From positions 1-63,636 of IMG/VR virus record IMGVR_UViG_3300017727_000005: 63,636 nucleotides of DNA; one strand, given 5' to 3'. The notes under the pieces were generated by a model that was not told where the DNA came from, searched no databases, and was given only the letters and a program-made list of their open reading frames with translations. This stretch comes from a virus. The position numbers were made by a program, and so were the translations under genes. Below are positions 36,656-45,209 of the stretch, one piece after another (within the stretch, counting starts at the first letter, position 1; each line of letters begins with the position of its first letter).

Positions 36656-37125
36656 GAACTCCAAAGAAAGGAAGTAAAGTGACTACTAACCCTAAAGAGA
36701 CTATTAAGAAGATACCAACACCTAGAATAGTAAAGTTAAATTCAGGTGAACAACTTGTTGCCATAGTAATGGTACAAGATAACTCAGATTTTATAAGATT
36801 AGAAGAACCTTACATTATACAGTTACACCCACATGACTTTTTGGGAGACTATATGATGGAAGAAAAGATGACAATTAAACCTTGGTTATTCAAGTCTAAA
36901 GATAAAGTAATATCTATACATAAAAATAATATTTTATGTTTTGCAGTTCCTACAGATGATATTTCTGAGTATTATATGAATATTCGTAGTGGAAAACTAA
37001 GACAATCGCCTGAAGAAATAAAGAAACACAGAGCCGCTGCTTTTGGTAAATTGTTAGACCAATTGGGCGATGTTGAGTATGACGAGACACAAGACTACTT
37101 AATGGGTAAGAAGACAGTACACTAA
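36652..37125 (+). CDS. Sm-like small beta-barrel protein
   Basis: This 157-residue protein has a central segment resembling an Sm/Lsm barrel (RIVKLNSGEQLVAIVMVQDNSDF then IRLEEPYIIQL, and a later strand DKVISIHKNNILCFAVPTDD). Sm-like folds bind U-rich RNA or act as protein scaffolds, so an RNA role is possible but unproven. The C-terminal ~50 residues are charged. The start overlaps the uvsW stop (ATGA). Similar proteins recur near uvsW/55 in marine T4-like phages. Confidence 0.6.
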   Translation: MRTPKKGSKVTTNPKETIKKIPTPRIVKLNSGEQLVAIVMVQDNSDFIRLEEPYIIQLHPHDFLGDYMMEEKMTIKPWLFKSKDKVISIHKNNILCFAVPTDDISEYYMNIRSGKLRQSPEEIKKHRAAAFGKLLDQLGDVEYDETQDYLMGKKTVH

Positions 37126-37237
37126 GGTAACTCTAAGGTAATCTATCTCTGAAGGAGGCACATGCCTATTATATACCATTTTGTTCAAATTGTCAAGCGC
37201 TTAAACCAAAAAAAATGAAAATAATTTATTACTACAA

Positions 37238-37272
37238 AATCTAGTATAACAGCTTGACTTTTTTACTAGATT
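37238..37272 (+). repeat. 9-bp inverted repeat bracketing the gene 55 -35 box
   Basis: AATCTAGTA (37238-37246) and TACTAGATT (37264-37272) are perfect inverted copies flanking the -35 element at 37254-37259. This is the layout expected of an operator, though it could also form a hairpin in read-through RNA. Confidence 0.75.
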
Positions 37273-37282
37273 GTGATATAAT
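37254..37282 (+). promoter_or_regulatory. Early-type promoter for gene 55
   Basis: GCTTGACT provides -35 TTGACT (37254-37259). After a 17-base spacer, TTGTGATATAAT provides -10 TATAAT (37277-37282). An AAAAAGGA ribosome-binding site follows before ATG 37311, so this member of the promoter family has a normal leader. Confidence 0.85.
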
Positions 37283-37310
37283 AGGGTAATATTTTAAAAA
37301 GGAATATAAT

Positions 37311-37868
37311 ATGAAAAATACACAACCAATCAAGGTTCCTAAAAAGAAAGAGCATTATGTCTCTAATAAAGAATTTTTAGTTGCCATGAAAGAATATAAA
37401 TTAAAGTGTATAGCGGCAGAAAAGAAAAAGAAACCTAGACCACCAATAACTGATTACATTGGTGAGTGTTTTCTAAAGATTGCTAATCATTTATCATATA
37501 GACCAAACTTCATTAATTACACTTATAAAGAAGATATGATATCTGATGGTATAGAAAATTGTTTACAATATGTTTCTAACTTTGATCCAACAAAATCAAA
37601 TAATCCATTTGCTTACTTTACACAAATAATATACTACGCATTTATAAGAAGAATCCAAAAAGAAAAGAAACAAACAATTATTAAACAGAAACTAATAATG
37701 AAGTCTGGTTTAGATGAGTTAGTTTCACAAGAAGCAGATAATACAGAATATCAAAACGCATATGCTGACTTTTTAAGAAAGAATATGGTAGAGATAGCAC
37801 CTGATAAACCAAAAGAAAAGAAACCAAGGAAGAAAAAAGTATCTAAACTAGAATACTTTATGCAATGA
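37311..37868 (+). CDS. 55: Late-transcription sigma factor gp55
   Basis: This 185-residue protein is the same length as T4 gp55. It contains the sigma-region-2-like core: YKEDMISDGIENCLQYVSNFDPTKSNNPFAYFTQIIYYAFIRRIQKEKK. gp55 lets host RNA polymerase recognise TATAAATA late promoters, stimulated by the gp45 clamp. Many such promoters are present in this window. The C-terminus is Lys-rich. The gene overlaps the second halogenase homologue by 4 bases (ATGA). Confidence 0.92.
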   Translation: MKNTQPIKVPKKKEHYVSNKEFLVAMKEYKLKCIAAEKKKKPRPPITDYIGECFLKIANHLSYRPNFINYTYKEDMISDGIENCLQYVSNFDPTKSNNPFAYFTQIIYYAFIRRIQKEKKQTIIKQKLIMKSGLDELVSQEADNTEYQNAYADFLRKNMVEIAPDKPKEKKPRKKKVSKLEYFMQ

Positions 37869-39355
37869 AAAATATTATAGTTGTGGGTGGTGGTAGTGCA
37901 GGCTGGATGTCAGCAGCTACACTCATTCGTACCTTTCCTGATAAAAATATAACTGTAATAGAAAGTCCAGATGTATCTACAGTTGGTGTAGGTGAAAGTA
38001 CATTAGGTCATATCAATGGTTGGTTAAATTATCTCAACATTGAAGACAAAGACTTTATGCCTTACTGTGACGCTAGTTATAAGTTATCAATTAAATTTAC
38101 AGACTTCTATAAAAAAGGTGCAGGTTCATTTCATTACCCATTTGGCAGACCATATTATTGGGACGATAAAGAAAGAAACAAATGGTACTTTAGAAAACAA
38201 TTATTAAATTTACCTAATAGTGATTATGCTGAGTGCATGTCACCCAATGTATTAATTTCTAATGCTAATAAAATAAGTGATATTAATGATATTTTACCTA
38301 ACTACAATTTTAAAACAGATACCGCTTATCATTTTGACGCCACTAAATTTGGTTTATGGTTAAAAGAACATTATTGTTTACCAAGAGGTGTGAAACATGT
38401 ATTAGAAAATGTAAATCTTGTACAACAAAATGATAATGGTGTATCACATATCAATTCACATGAATGTGATTTAGTCATAGACTGTACAGGTTTTAAATCT
38501 ATGATATTAAATAAAGTTGGTGGTGATTTTATATCTTACAATGATATATTACCTAATGATAGTGCATGGGCAACAAGAATGCCATACACAAACAAAGAAC
38601 AACAACTAGAACCATATACAAATTGTACGGCGATAGATAATGGTTGGGTGTGGAATATACCTAGTTGGGAAAGAATTGGTACTGGTTATGTTTATTCAAG
38701 TAAATATATCAATGATGATGACGCATTAATACAATTTAAACAATACTTAGGTAGAGACGATTTAGAATTTAAAAACATCCGTATGAGAGTTGGCAGACAA
38801 AAAGAAATGTGGATAAAAAATGTATGTTCAATTGGTTTATCTGCCGGATTTATAGAACCATTAGAGAGCACAGGTCTTTTACAAACACATACGTTTATAA
38901 TGAAACTAGTATCTAATTTAGAACGAGGTGATTTTTCACAATGGGATAGAGACACACACAACTTAGAGTGTAATAGTATTTTTGATGAGTATGTTACATT
39001 TGTTGCCATGCATTATGCCTTATCATTAAGAGACGATACACCATATTGGCAAGATGTAAGAAAAAGAAGTTTGGTACATTTAAAAGAAGTACAATCTTTA
39101 ATGAATGCCAAAATGCAAGATTACTATTTTAACCCATTAGGTGGTATGCATTATATAGCAACAGGTTTAAATTGGCAGGCAGTATCATTATTAGATGTAG
39201 AACAATTATTGTATGACCCGGATACAAAAGAGATAAACGAAGAATGGACAAATCATTTAGAACAAAACAAACAAGATTGGCAAAAAATAGTAAATACTAT
39301 GCCATCTTTATATCAATATTTAAAAGACAACATATATGAAAATCGCCCTAGTTAA
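37865..39355 (+). CDS. Second flavin-dependent tryptophan-halogenase homologue
   Basis: This 496-residue protein has the FAD motif VVGGGSAGW (residues 6-14) and GVGESTLGH. K73 in ASYKLSIKF aligns with PrnA Lys79. The family motif is GWVWNIP, and IEPLEST contains E334 and S335, equivalents of PrnA Glu346/Ser347. All landmark residues of flavin-dependent tryptophan halogenases are thus present, more completely than in the copy at 21133. It is coupled to gp55 (4-base overlap) and gp47 (20-base overlap). Free tryptophan, a peptide or another aromatic could be the substrate; none can be assigned. Confidence 0.87.
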   Translation: MKNIIVVGGGSAGWMSAATLIRTFPDKNITVIESPDVSTVGVGESTLGHINGWLNYLNIEDKDFMPYCDASYKLSIKFTDFYKKGAGSFHYPFGRPYYWDDKERNKWYFRKQLLNLPNSDYAECMSPNVLISNANKISDINDILPNYNFKTDTAYHFDATKFGLWLKEHYCLPRGVKHVLENVNLVQQNDNGVSHINSHECDLVIDCTGFKSMILNKVGGDFISYNDILPNDSAWATRMPYTNKEQQLEPYTNCTAIDNGWVWNIPSWERIGTGYVYSSKYINDDDALIQFKQYLGRDDLEFKNIRMRVGRQKEMWIKNVCSIGLSAGFIEPLESTGLLQTHTFIMKLVSNLERGDFSQWDRDTHNLECNSIFDEYVTFVAMHYALSLRDDTPYWQDVRKRSLVHLKEVQSLMNAKMQDYYFNPLGGMHYIATGLNWQAVSLLDVEQLLYDPDTKEINEEWTNHLEQNKQDWQKIVNTMPSLYQYLKDNIYENRPS

Positions 39356-40379
39356 CGACACACATTTTGGATGTCGTAATGACAATCCAAATTACCATGA
39401 ATACATGTATAAGTTTTGGCAAAAACAATTCTTTCCATACTTAGAACAAAACGATATCAAAACAATTATTCATTTAGGTGATATATTAGATAGACGTAAG
39501 TATGTAAACTTTAAAACACTTACTGATTTTAATAATAAGATAGTAAGTCAATTTAAGAAATATGATACACACTTTATAGTAGGTAACCATGATACCTATT
39601 ACAAGAACACAAATGAAGTAAACGCACCTAAAGAATTGTTAAGTCAGTTTAAAGTTTATTCAGACCCACAAAAGATTACAATTGCAGGACATGATATATT
39701 GATTATACCATGGGTAACACCTGAAAACTACGATAGAACTAAAATGATGTTAGAACAAGAAACAGCAGACATTGTTATGGGTCATTTAGAGATTAAAGGT
39801 TTTGAAATGCATACTGGACATCATTCAGATGTAGGTGTAGAAAAAGAAATGTTTAAAAGATTTGAAACAGTATTATCTGGTCACTTTCATAAGAAATCAG
39901 ATGATGGTCATATATTTTACCTTGGTTGTCAATATGAAATGACTTGGTCAGATTATAAATGTCCTAAACACTTTCACATTTACGATACAGAAACAAGAGA
40001 ACTTACACCAATACGAAACCCTTTAACAATACATCATAAAATATATTACAATGATGAAACTACAGATTATAAGAACTTTGATTTTAATGAATGTAATAAC
40101 AAATACATTAAACTTATAGTAGAAAAGAAATCAGACTACTTTATGTTTGATAAATTTGTTGATGATATTTACCAAAAGTCTAATGTATATGATTTAAAAA
40201 TTATAGAAGATTATTCAGACTTAGACGCTTCAACAGTAAATGATGATATAGTTGAAAAGACGGAAGATACACCAACTTTACTTGATACCTATATAGAACA
40301 AACAGATACGAATTTAAATAAAGATAGATTAAAAACCTTAATGAAAAGTTTATATACGGAGGCATTTGACTATGAGTAA
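39336..40379 (+). CDS. 47: SbcD-like recombination nuclease gp47
   Basis: This 347-residue calcineurin-type phosphoesterase has the metal-binding motifs NDTHFG (D8, H10), GDILDRR and GNHD, then GHLEIKG and SGHFHKK. It pairs with gp46 as the Mre11/Rad50-type complex that resects DNA ends for recombination-dependent replication and helps degrade host DNA. Genes 47 and 46 are separated here by an inserted oxygenase gene. The start lies inside the 3' end of the halogenase gene. Confidence 0.93.
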   Translation: MKIALVNDTHFGCRNDNPNYHEYMYKFWQKQFFPYLEQNDIKTIIHLGDILDRRKYVNFKTLTDFNNKIVSQFKKYDTHFIVGNHDTYYKNTNEVNAPKELLSQFKVYSDPQKITIAGHDILIIPWVTPENYDRTKMMLEQETADIVMGHLEIKGFEMHTGHHSDVGVEKEMFKRFETVLSGHFHKKSDDGHIFYLGCQYEMTWSDYKCPKHFHIYDTETRELTPIRNPLTIHHKIYYNDETTDYKNFDFNECNNKYIKLIVEKKSDYFMFDKFVDDIYQKSNVYDLKIIEDYSDLDASTVNDDIVEKTEDTPTLLDTYIEQTDTNLNKDRLKTLMKSLYTEAFDYE

Positions 40380-41085
40380 TTACGACCACAAATATGAATA
40401 TAAAAATATGTACTTTGGTCCTTACATCTATCATTGTAAATTAGACCCACAATTTTGTAAAGATTTATTAGAACAAGGTGATAAAACTACAGATAGATAT
40501 TTACAAGAAGACGGTACATATACTAATCAAATTATTAAAGATAGTTTAGCAGGTGATTTAAAAACAGGACATGAAAGACAATTTGATGGCAAACAACAAA
40601 GATGGTTTAATAAAAGTTTAAAAGATGTGTTTACACATTATACAAAAGAACGTATGAACTTTCATAACTATATTTTTGTACCAGATTATGTAATAGAGAA
40701 CGTATGGATTAATTATCAACATGCCAATGAATATCAACCTGAACATACACATTCTGGTGACTTTAGTTGGGTAATCTATTTACAGATACCAGAGGGCATG
40801 AAAGCAGAAAGAGAAAATTATAAAAAGAAAGGTCCTGGTCCTGGTTGTATTGCATTTAGTTATGGCGAGACAAGTGGCAATCCAGATGTAACTTTTCCTT
40901 GGGTAACAAATATTCACATGGGAGTACCTGAAGCAAATGAAATGTATATCTTTCCGTCTCAGTTAAAACATGCTGTGCCACCATTTAAGTGTGATGGTGT
41001 AAGAATATCAGTAAGTGGTAATGGTGCGTTTCAAAGACCAGATAGTAAACTATATGTTATGGGAGAAAAAAGATACGAAGTATGA
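40372..41085 (+). CDS. 2OG-Fe(II) oxygenase inserted between genes 47 and 46
   Basis: This 237-residue protein starts at ATG 40372, nine bases after GGAGG and inside the end of gene 47; a TTG at 40366 is in frame but less likely. The metal motif is H125-T-H127 (QPEHTHSGDFSWVIYL), with distal H200 (SQLKHAVPPF) and R211 (GVRISVSG), as in 2OG-FeII_Oxy_5 proteins. It overlaps both neighbours, so it is expressed with the recombination nuclease. It resembles array member 2 at 16949. The substrate is unknown. Confidence 0.8.
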   Translation: MSNYDHKYEYKNMYFGPYIYHCKLDPQFCKDLLEQGDKTTDRYLQEDGTYTNQIIKDSLAGDLKTGHERQFDGKQQRWFNKSLKDVFTHYTKERMNFHNYIFVPDYVIENVWINYQHANEYQPEHTHSGDFSWVIYLQIPEGMKAERENYKKKGPGPGCIAFSYGETSGNPDVTFPWVTNIHMGVPEANEMYIFPSQLKHAVPPFKCDGVRISVSGNGAFQRPDSKLYVMGEKRYEV

Positions 41086-42794
41086 TAGTATTTGAAAAGA
41101 TTAAATGGAAGAACTTTCTTTCAACAGGACAACAAGGTATAGAAATAGATTTAAACAAAGACGAAACAACACTTATTATAGGTCATAACGGTGCAGGTAA
41201 GTCAACTATACTTGACGCATTGTGTTTTGCTTTATTTAATAAAGCTTTTAGAGATATAAAGAAAGAACAATTAATTAACAGTATTAACTTAGGTGGTACT
41301 GAGATAGAAGTAAACTTTACCATTGCACAAAACAAGTATAGAGTAGTACGAGGTATTAAACCTAATATATTTCAGATATACTTAAATGGTGAAATGATAA
41401 ACCAAGAAGCAACTATAGCTGACCAACAAAAACATTTAGAGAATAATATACTTAAATTTAACTATAGAAGTTTTACTCAGGTAGTAATCTTAGGTAGTAG
41501 TACATTTGTTCCTTTTATGGAATTGAAGTCACCACATAGACGAGAGGTAGTAGAAGACATTTTAGATATTAAGATATTTTCAGTAATGAATATGTTAGTT
41601 AAAATGCAAATCAAAGAAGTTACTGAACAGATAAGAGATATTGATAGAGATATACAAATAACAAAGAGTAAGGTAGAAACTCAACAACAATATTTACAAG
41701 ATACAGGTAAACAGAATATAAAAGTTATAGATGATTATAATTCTAAGATAGAAGATAATAAACAAGCAATAGACAAGTATTCAACACATGTTGATGGTAT
41801 CAATAAACAGATAACAAATATTAAAACAACAATACTAGATGAAGATAAGGTAAGACAACAAGTTAAGAAACTGAATAGTTTTGAAACACAATTTGAAAGT
41901 AAAGTAAATCAATGTACAAAACATAAGAAGTTTTATGAACTCAATGATAACTGTCCTACTTGTCAACAAAGTATTGACCCACAATTTAAATCAGAAAAGA
42001 TTGCTGATGAAAACAAATCACTTATTAAATTTAATCAGGCATTAGCAGATGTTGCCAAAGAGATTACAACTAAACAAAATAGATTACAAGTAATTGCTAG
42101 TGTACACGAAGAAATAAAAGTATTAGAGATTGATAGTGTTAAGTATGAACAATCAAAAAATGAGTTACACAATATTAACACAAAACTGGCACATAATATT
42201 GAACAGTTATCACAACAAAGTGAAGACACAGGTAAAGCAAAAGGTAAGTTAGAAGAATTAGAAAATCAATTACAAGAATATGAAAATTCAATAAGAACTA
42301 AAAAAGAAGAAACTGATTACCTACAAGCGGCAAGAGTAATGTTAGCAGATACAGGTATCAAAACAAAAGTTATTAAACAATACTTGCCTATTATGAACCA
42401 GTTAATTAACAAGTATCTTGCTAGTATGGATTTCTTTGTTAACTTTAAATTAGATGATGAGTTTAAAGAAATAATAAGAAGTAGATTTAGAGACGATTTT
42501 AGTTATACAAGTTTTAGTGAAGGTGAGAAGATGAGAATAAATCTTGCATTGTTATTTACATGGCGTGCTATTGCTAAAATGAAAAACAGTATATCAACAA
42601 ATCTATTATTACTAGATGAAATATTTGATAGTAGTTTAGACGGACAAGGCACAGACGATTTCTTAAAGATACTAAACACACTAGAAGGTGAGAATGTTTT
42701 TATTATATCTCACAAGACAGATATTATGGCAGACAAATTTAAACAACAAATAAGGTTTGAGAAAGATAAGAACTTTACAAGGATAGTAGAATGA
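41082..42794 (+). CDS. 46: SbcC/Rad50-like ATPase gp46
   Basis: This 570-residue SMC-like protein has Walker A GHNGAGKS (K40) and long coiled-coil arms (~residues 170-400). The arms are interrupted by a zinc hook CPTC (NDNCPTCQQS). The ABC signature is FSEGEKMRINLAL and Walker B is LLLLDEIFDSSLD. With gp47 it forms the DNA end-resection complex. It is coupled to neighbours on both sides by 4-base overlaps. Confidence 0.94.
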   Translation: MIVFEKIKWKNFLSTGQQGIEIDLNKDETTLIIGHNGAGKSTILDALCFALFNKAFRDIKKEQLINSINLGGTEIEVNFTIAQNKYRVVRGIKPNIFQIYLNGEMINQEATIADQQKHLENNILKFNYRSFTQVVILGSSTFVPFMELKSPHRREVVEDILDIKIFSVMNMLVKMQIKEVTEQIRDIDRDIQITKSKVETQQQYLQDTGKQNIKVIDDYNSKIEDNKQAIDKYSTHVDGINKQITNIKTTILDEDKVRQQVKKLNSFETQFESKVNQCTKHKKFYELNDNCPTCQQSIDPQFKSEKIADENKSLIKFNQALADVAKEITTKQNRLQVIASVHEEIKVLEIDSVKYEQSKNELHNINTKLAHNIEQLSQQSEDTGKAKGKLEELENQLQEYENSIRTKKEETDYLQAARVMLADTGIKTKVIKQYLPIMNQLINKYLASMDFFVNFKLDDEFKEIIRSRFRDDFSYTSFSEGEKMRINLALLFTWRAIAKMKNSISTNLLLLDEIFDSSLDGQGTDDFLKILNTLEGENVFIISHKTDIMADKFKQQIRFEKDKNFTRIVE

Positions 42795-43798
42795 AAATAA
42801 CAATTGCTAGATTAAGAAGTGGAACAAATTACAAAGAACCGTTATTAGATATTATGGATTCTTTTTATGAGTTATATAAAAAATATCAAATACAAAGACC
42901 ACAACATCAATATGGATATTACAACTTTGGTTTTGGTTTTGCAAACAGACAAAAAATGGATGATATTAAAGATAGTGATGTTATTCTAATACCAAGTGAG
43001 AATGAGTTTACATTCCATATCAAAAATTTTCAGGACAATAGACAAGTATTTCGTAGTAACGAAAAGGTACAAGAGATAGGTGCCATGTTGGCAGACAAAC
43101 ATATTATTATAATGAGAAGTGATAGAGCAGATAATGAAGAACTATACAGAAACAAAACATTTAAAGGATTTGATATAGGTAAGGTAAGTATATTAGATGA
43201 AATAGATATTGAAGGTGGCATACATGCTATGAAGTATCATTTTATCACAGACGCAATACCACCTAAACTAGAAGAAGGTACAAGAGCATATGATTTTGTA
43301 TATTGGGGTACAGACAAAAGAAAGACGGCAGATAATGTTGATAGTGGAGATATAAGACACACTTTCTTTAAACAAATATACAAAGAGAAAAAAATTAGTG
43401 CATACTGGATTGGTAAGTTTTCAGGTGTACAAAGAGATAAGAAAATAGATAAGATGAGAAATCTATTACCACACTTAACAAATGGTAAAACAACAATGTG
43501 TTTTAACTGGATGAGTGAGACAGCAACAACAAGTAGATACCACGAAGCATTAGCATGTGGCATAATACCATTTGTTCATATGAAATATGACGTAAACAAT
43601 ACAATAGTTGGAAACGAATGGCAAAGGGTAACAGATGTAGAACATTTATATTCTAAAATTGAAGAAATGAGAACAAATAATAGCTGGCAAGAAAAGTATA
43701 ATGAGATATTAGAAGACTATAAACGAAGAACATTGAAGTCAAAAGAGTGGTATTACAACGCTTTTCAATCAAGGCTTGACAATTTGATTAATTTGTGA
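42791..43798 (+). CDS. Putative GT-B-type glycosyltransferase
   Basis: This 335-residue protein has no full-length family I can name with certainty. TSRYHEALACGIIPFVHM in the C-terminal half is the nucleotide-sugar-binding signature region of GT-B or exostosin-like glycosyltransferases (E-A-L-x-C-G-x-x-P). KHIIIMRSDRADNEELYRN and YDFVYWGTDKRKT look like Rossmann strands. Possible acceptors include modified bases in phage DNA or virion proteins. No base-hydroxymethylating gene lies in the window. It is coupled to gp46. Confidence 0.6.
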   Translation: MKITIARLRSGTNYKEPLLDIMDSFYELYKKYQIQRPQHQYGYYNFGFGFANRQKMDDIKDSDVILIPSENEFTFHIKNFQDNRQVFRSNEKVQEIGAMLADKHIIIMRSDRADNEELYRNKTFKGFDIGKVSILDEIDIEGGIHAMKYHFITDAIPPKLEEGTRAYDFVYWGTDKRKTADNVDSGDIRHTFFKQIYKEKKISAYWIGKFSGVQRDKKIDKMRNLLPHLTNGKTTMCFNWMSETATTSRYHEALACGIIPFVHMKYDVNNTIVGNEWQRVTDVEHLYSKIEEMRTNNSWQEKYNEILEDYKRRTLKSKEWYYNAFQSRLDNLINL

Positions 43799-43804
43799 TA
43801 GGAT
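43776..43804 (+). promoter_or_regulatory. Early-type promoter before the DUF4338-like gene
   Basis: GCTTGACA gives -35 TTGACA (43776-43781). The 17-base spacer contains a direct AATTTG repeat. TTGTGATAGGAT gives -10 TAGGAT (43799-43804). ATG 43817 is 12 bases downstream, so the expected leader is ~5 bases. Confidence 0.78.
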
Positions 43805-43816
43805 ATAGACTATATT

Positions 43817-45073
43817 ATGGCAGAAAAAATTATAGACCCTTTATTAGAAAAGCAATGGGAGACCTTTCAACAAGAAAACCCTACACCTTACGAACATATA
43901 GATACAAACGAACTTAAAGAACGTTTAATTACTGAACTAGGTTATGTGTCTGGTATGACGGTAGAAGAATATACGTTATATCAAAAATGGTGTGAAGTTA
44001 AAAACAAGTATCCTGCTCAGACAGTAAACACTTTATTTGGCGAAGAAAGTCAATTAGTAGATTTATCAAAAGACAAACTATTAACTCATGTAAAGAACAA
44101 TATATGGTCACCTCAGGATCCTATGGATTTTGAGAAGTTACAACCAGAACTAATCTATACAAAAGATAGTCCAGAATTACCACAATTGTGGAACGCAATA
44201 AGAACATTTGCCTCTACAATGAAAAACAATAACAATATAGGTCGTAATCTAAACTTTATAGTAAGAGATAAACCAACAAAGAAATATCTAGGTGTCATTT
44301 GTATATCAAGTGACTTTTTAGATTTAACACCTAGAGATAGTTACATAGGTTGGGATAGAGAACGTAAAACTAAAAAGATGATTAATCACACGGCGATAGG
44401 TAGTACGATTGTGCCACTACAACCACTAGGTTATAATTACACAGGTGGTAAGTTACTTGCGTTGATGTGTTTATCAGATAAAGTACAAGAGACATGGAAA
44501 AAAGAATATGGCGATACAATGGTTGGTGTTACAACTACAAGTTTATATGGTAGTTTTAGTCAATATCAAAATTTAAGACATTGGAAGAAAAGAGGTCATA
44601 GTGCAGGTAGTGTATCATACGAAGCAACAAAACCTACTATTCAAATGTTAAGAAAGTGGATTATGGAAAATCACACCAGAAAATACTTTGAATGGTATAG
44701 TGCTACAAAACCTACAGGTCAACCATATAAGAGAGACCACAGAAATAGAAGTCATACATTTGCATATAGTAAACTAGGTATACCAAAAGAGTTAACAAAG
44801 TCAGACCACAGTAGAGGTATCTATTTTTCCACACTATATGATAATACAAGAGAATTTTTACGAGAAGAAATACCTGAAGATAAACTAGTCAAAAGTTTTG
44901 AGAGTAGCGTTGACGCATTATCAGAATTATGGCGAGAACGTTATGCTAGAAAGCGTATTAAATCATTGATTGACCAAACAAGGACAAACATGGAGACGCT
45001 TTACTATGATGACTTGATACATTTAACATGGGAAGAAACCAAGGAAAAGTATCTAAAACAGGTAGGAAGATAA
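43817..45073 (+). CDS. DruA/DUF4338-like protein, copy 1
   Basis: This 418-residue protein has a central block (residues ~145-250) resembling DUF4338, the DruA protein of Druantia defence islands. It contains LNFIVRDKPTKKYLGVICISS, RDSYIGWDRER, then IVPLQPLGYNYTGGKLLA and VTTTSLYG. No nuclease or ATPase motif is visible, and no DruE-like helicase is present. A second, more divergent copy is encoded at 56241. Phage use (defence, counter-defence or a housekeeping role) is unknown. Its own early promoter suggests expression at the start of infection. Confidence 0.65.
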   Translation: MAEKIIDPLLEKQWETFQQENPTPYEHIDTNELKERLITELGYVSGMTVEEYTLYQKWCEVKNKYPAQTVNTLFGEESQLVDLSKDKLLTHVKNNIWSPQDPMDFEKLQPELIYTKDSPELPQLWNAIRTFASTMKNNNNIGRNLNFIVRDKPTKKYLGVICISSDFLDLTPRDSYIGWDRERKTKKMINHTAIGSTIVPLQPLGYNYTGGKLLALMCLSDKVQETWKKEYGDTMVGVTTTSLYGSFSQYQNLRHWKKRGHSAGSVSYEATKPTIQMLRKWIMENHTRKYFEWYSATKPTGQPYKRDHRNRSHTFAYSKLGIPKELTKSDHSRGIYFSTLYDNTREFLREEIPEDKLVKSFESSVDALSELWRERYARKRIKSLIDQTRTNMETLYYDDLIHLTWEETKEKYLKQVGR

Positions 45074-45082
45074 GAACAAAAC

Positions 45083-45148
45083 AAGAACATAGGCTGTGCG
45101 ATATGACGCACCAGCAATAAATCGTTGATTTATAAAGGTTCTTTTTTT
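45083..45148 (+). terminator. Three-way-junction-like structure with T-run
   Basis: Closing stem AAGAAC (45083-45088) / GTTCTT (45138-45143) encloses two hairpins: GCTGTGCG...CGCA-C-CAGC (45093-45115, one bulge) and ATAAATC-gtt-GATTTAT (45117-45133). The T-run continues to 45148. It follows the DUF4338-like gene and precedes a new promoter, so termination is the likely function. Confidence 0.65.
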
Positions 45149-45168
45149 GTATTTTATGCCAATATATG

Positions 45169-45197
45169 TTGACTTTTTAACCAAATTGGTATAGGAT
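45169..45197 (+). promoter_or_regulatory. Early-type promoter of the VWA gene
   Basis: -35 TTGACT (45169-45174), 17-base spacer containing the palindrome ACCAAATTGGT, -10 TAGGAT (45192-45197). ATG 45210 is 12 bases downstream within the recurring TATATTATG box. Confidence 0.75.
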
Positions 45198-45209
45198 ATA
45201 CAGTATATT

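Larger units (their letters stand above)
37126..37310 (+). other. Intergenic control region before gene 55
   Basis: This 185-base gap contains a direct repeat TAAGGTAA (twice within 37121-37145), a GAAGGAGG followed by the short palindrome AGGCACATGCCT (37155-37166), an AAGCGCTT palindrome, and an A-rich tract. It also holds the inverted repeat and early promoter listed separately. No terminator with a T-run and no gene is evident. Confidence 0.6.
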
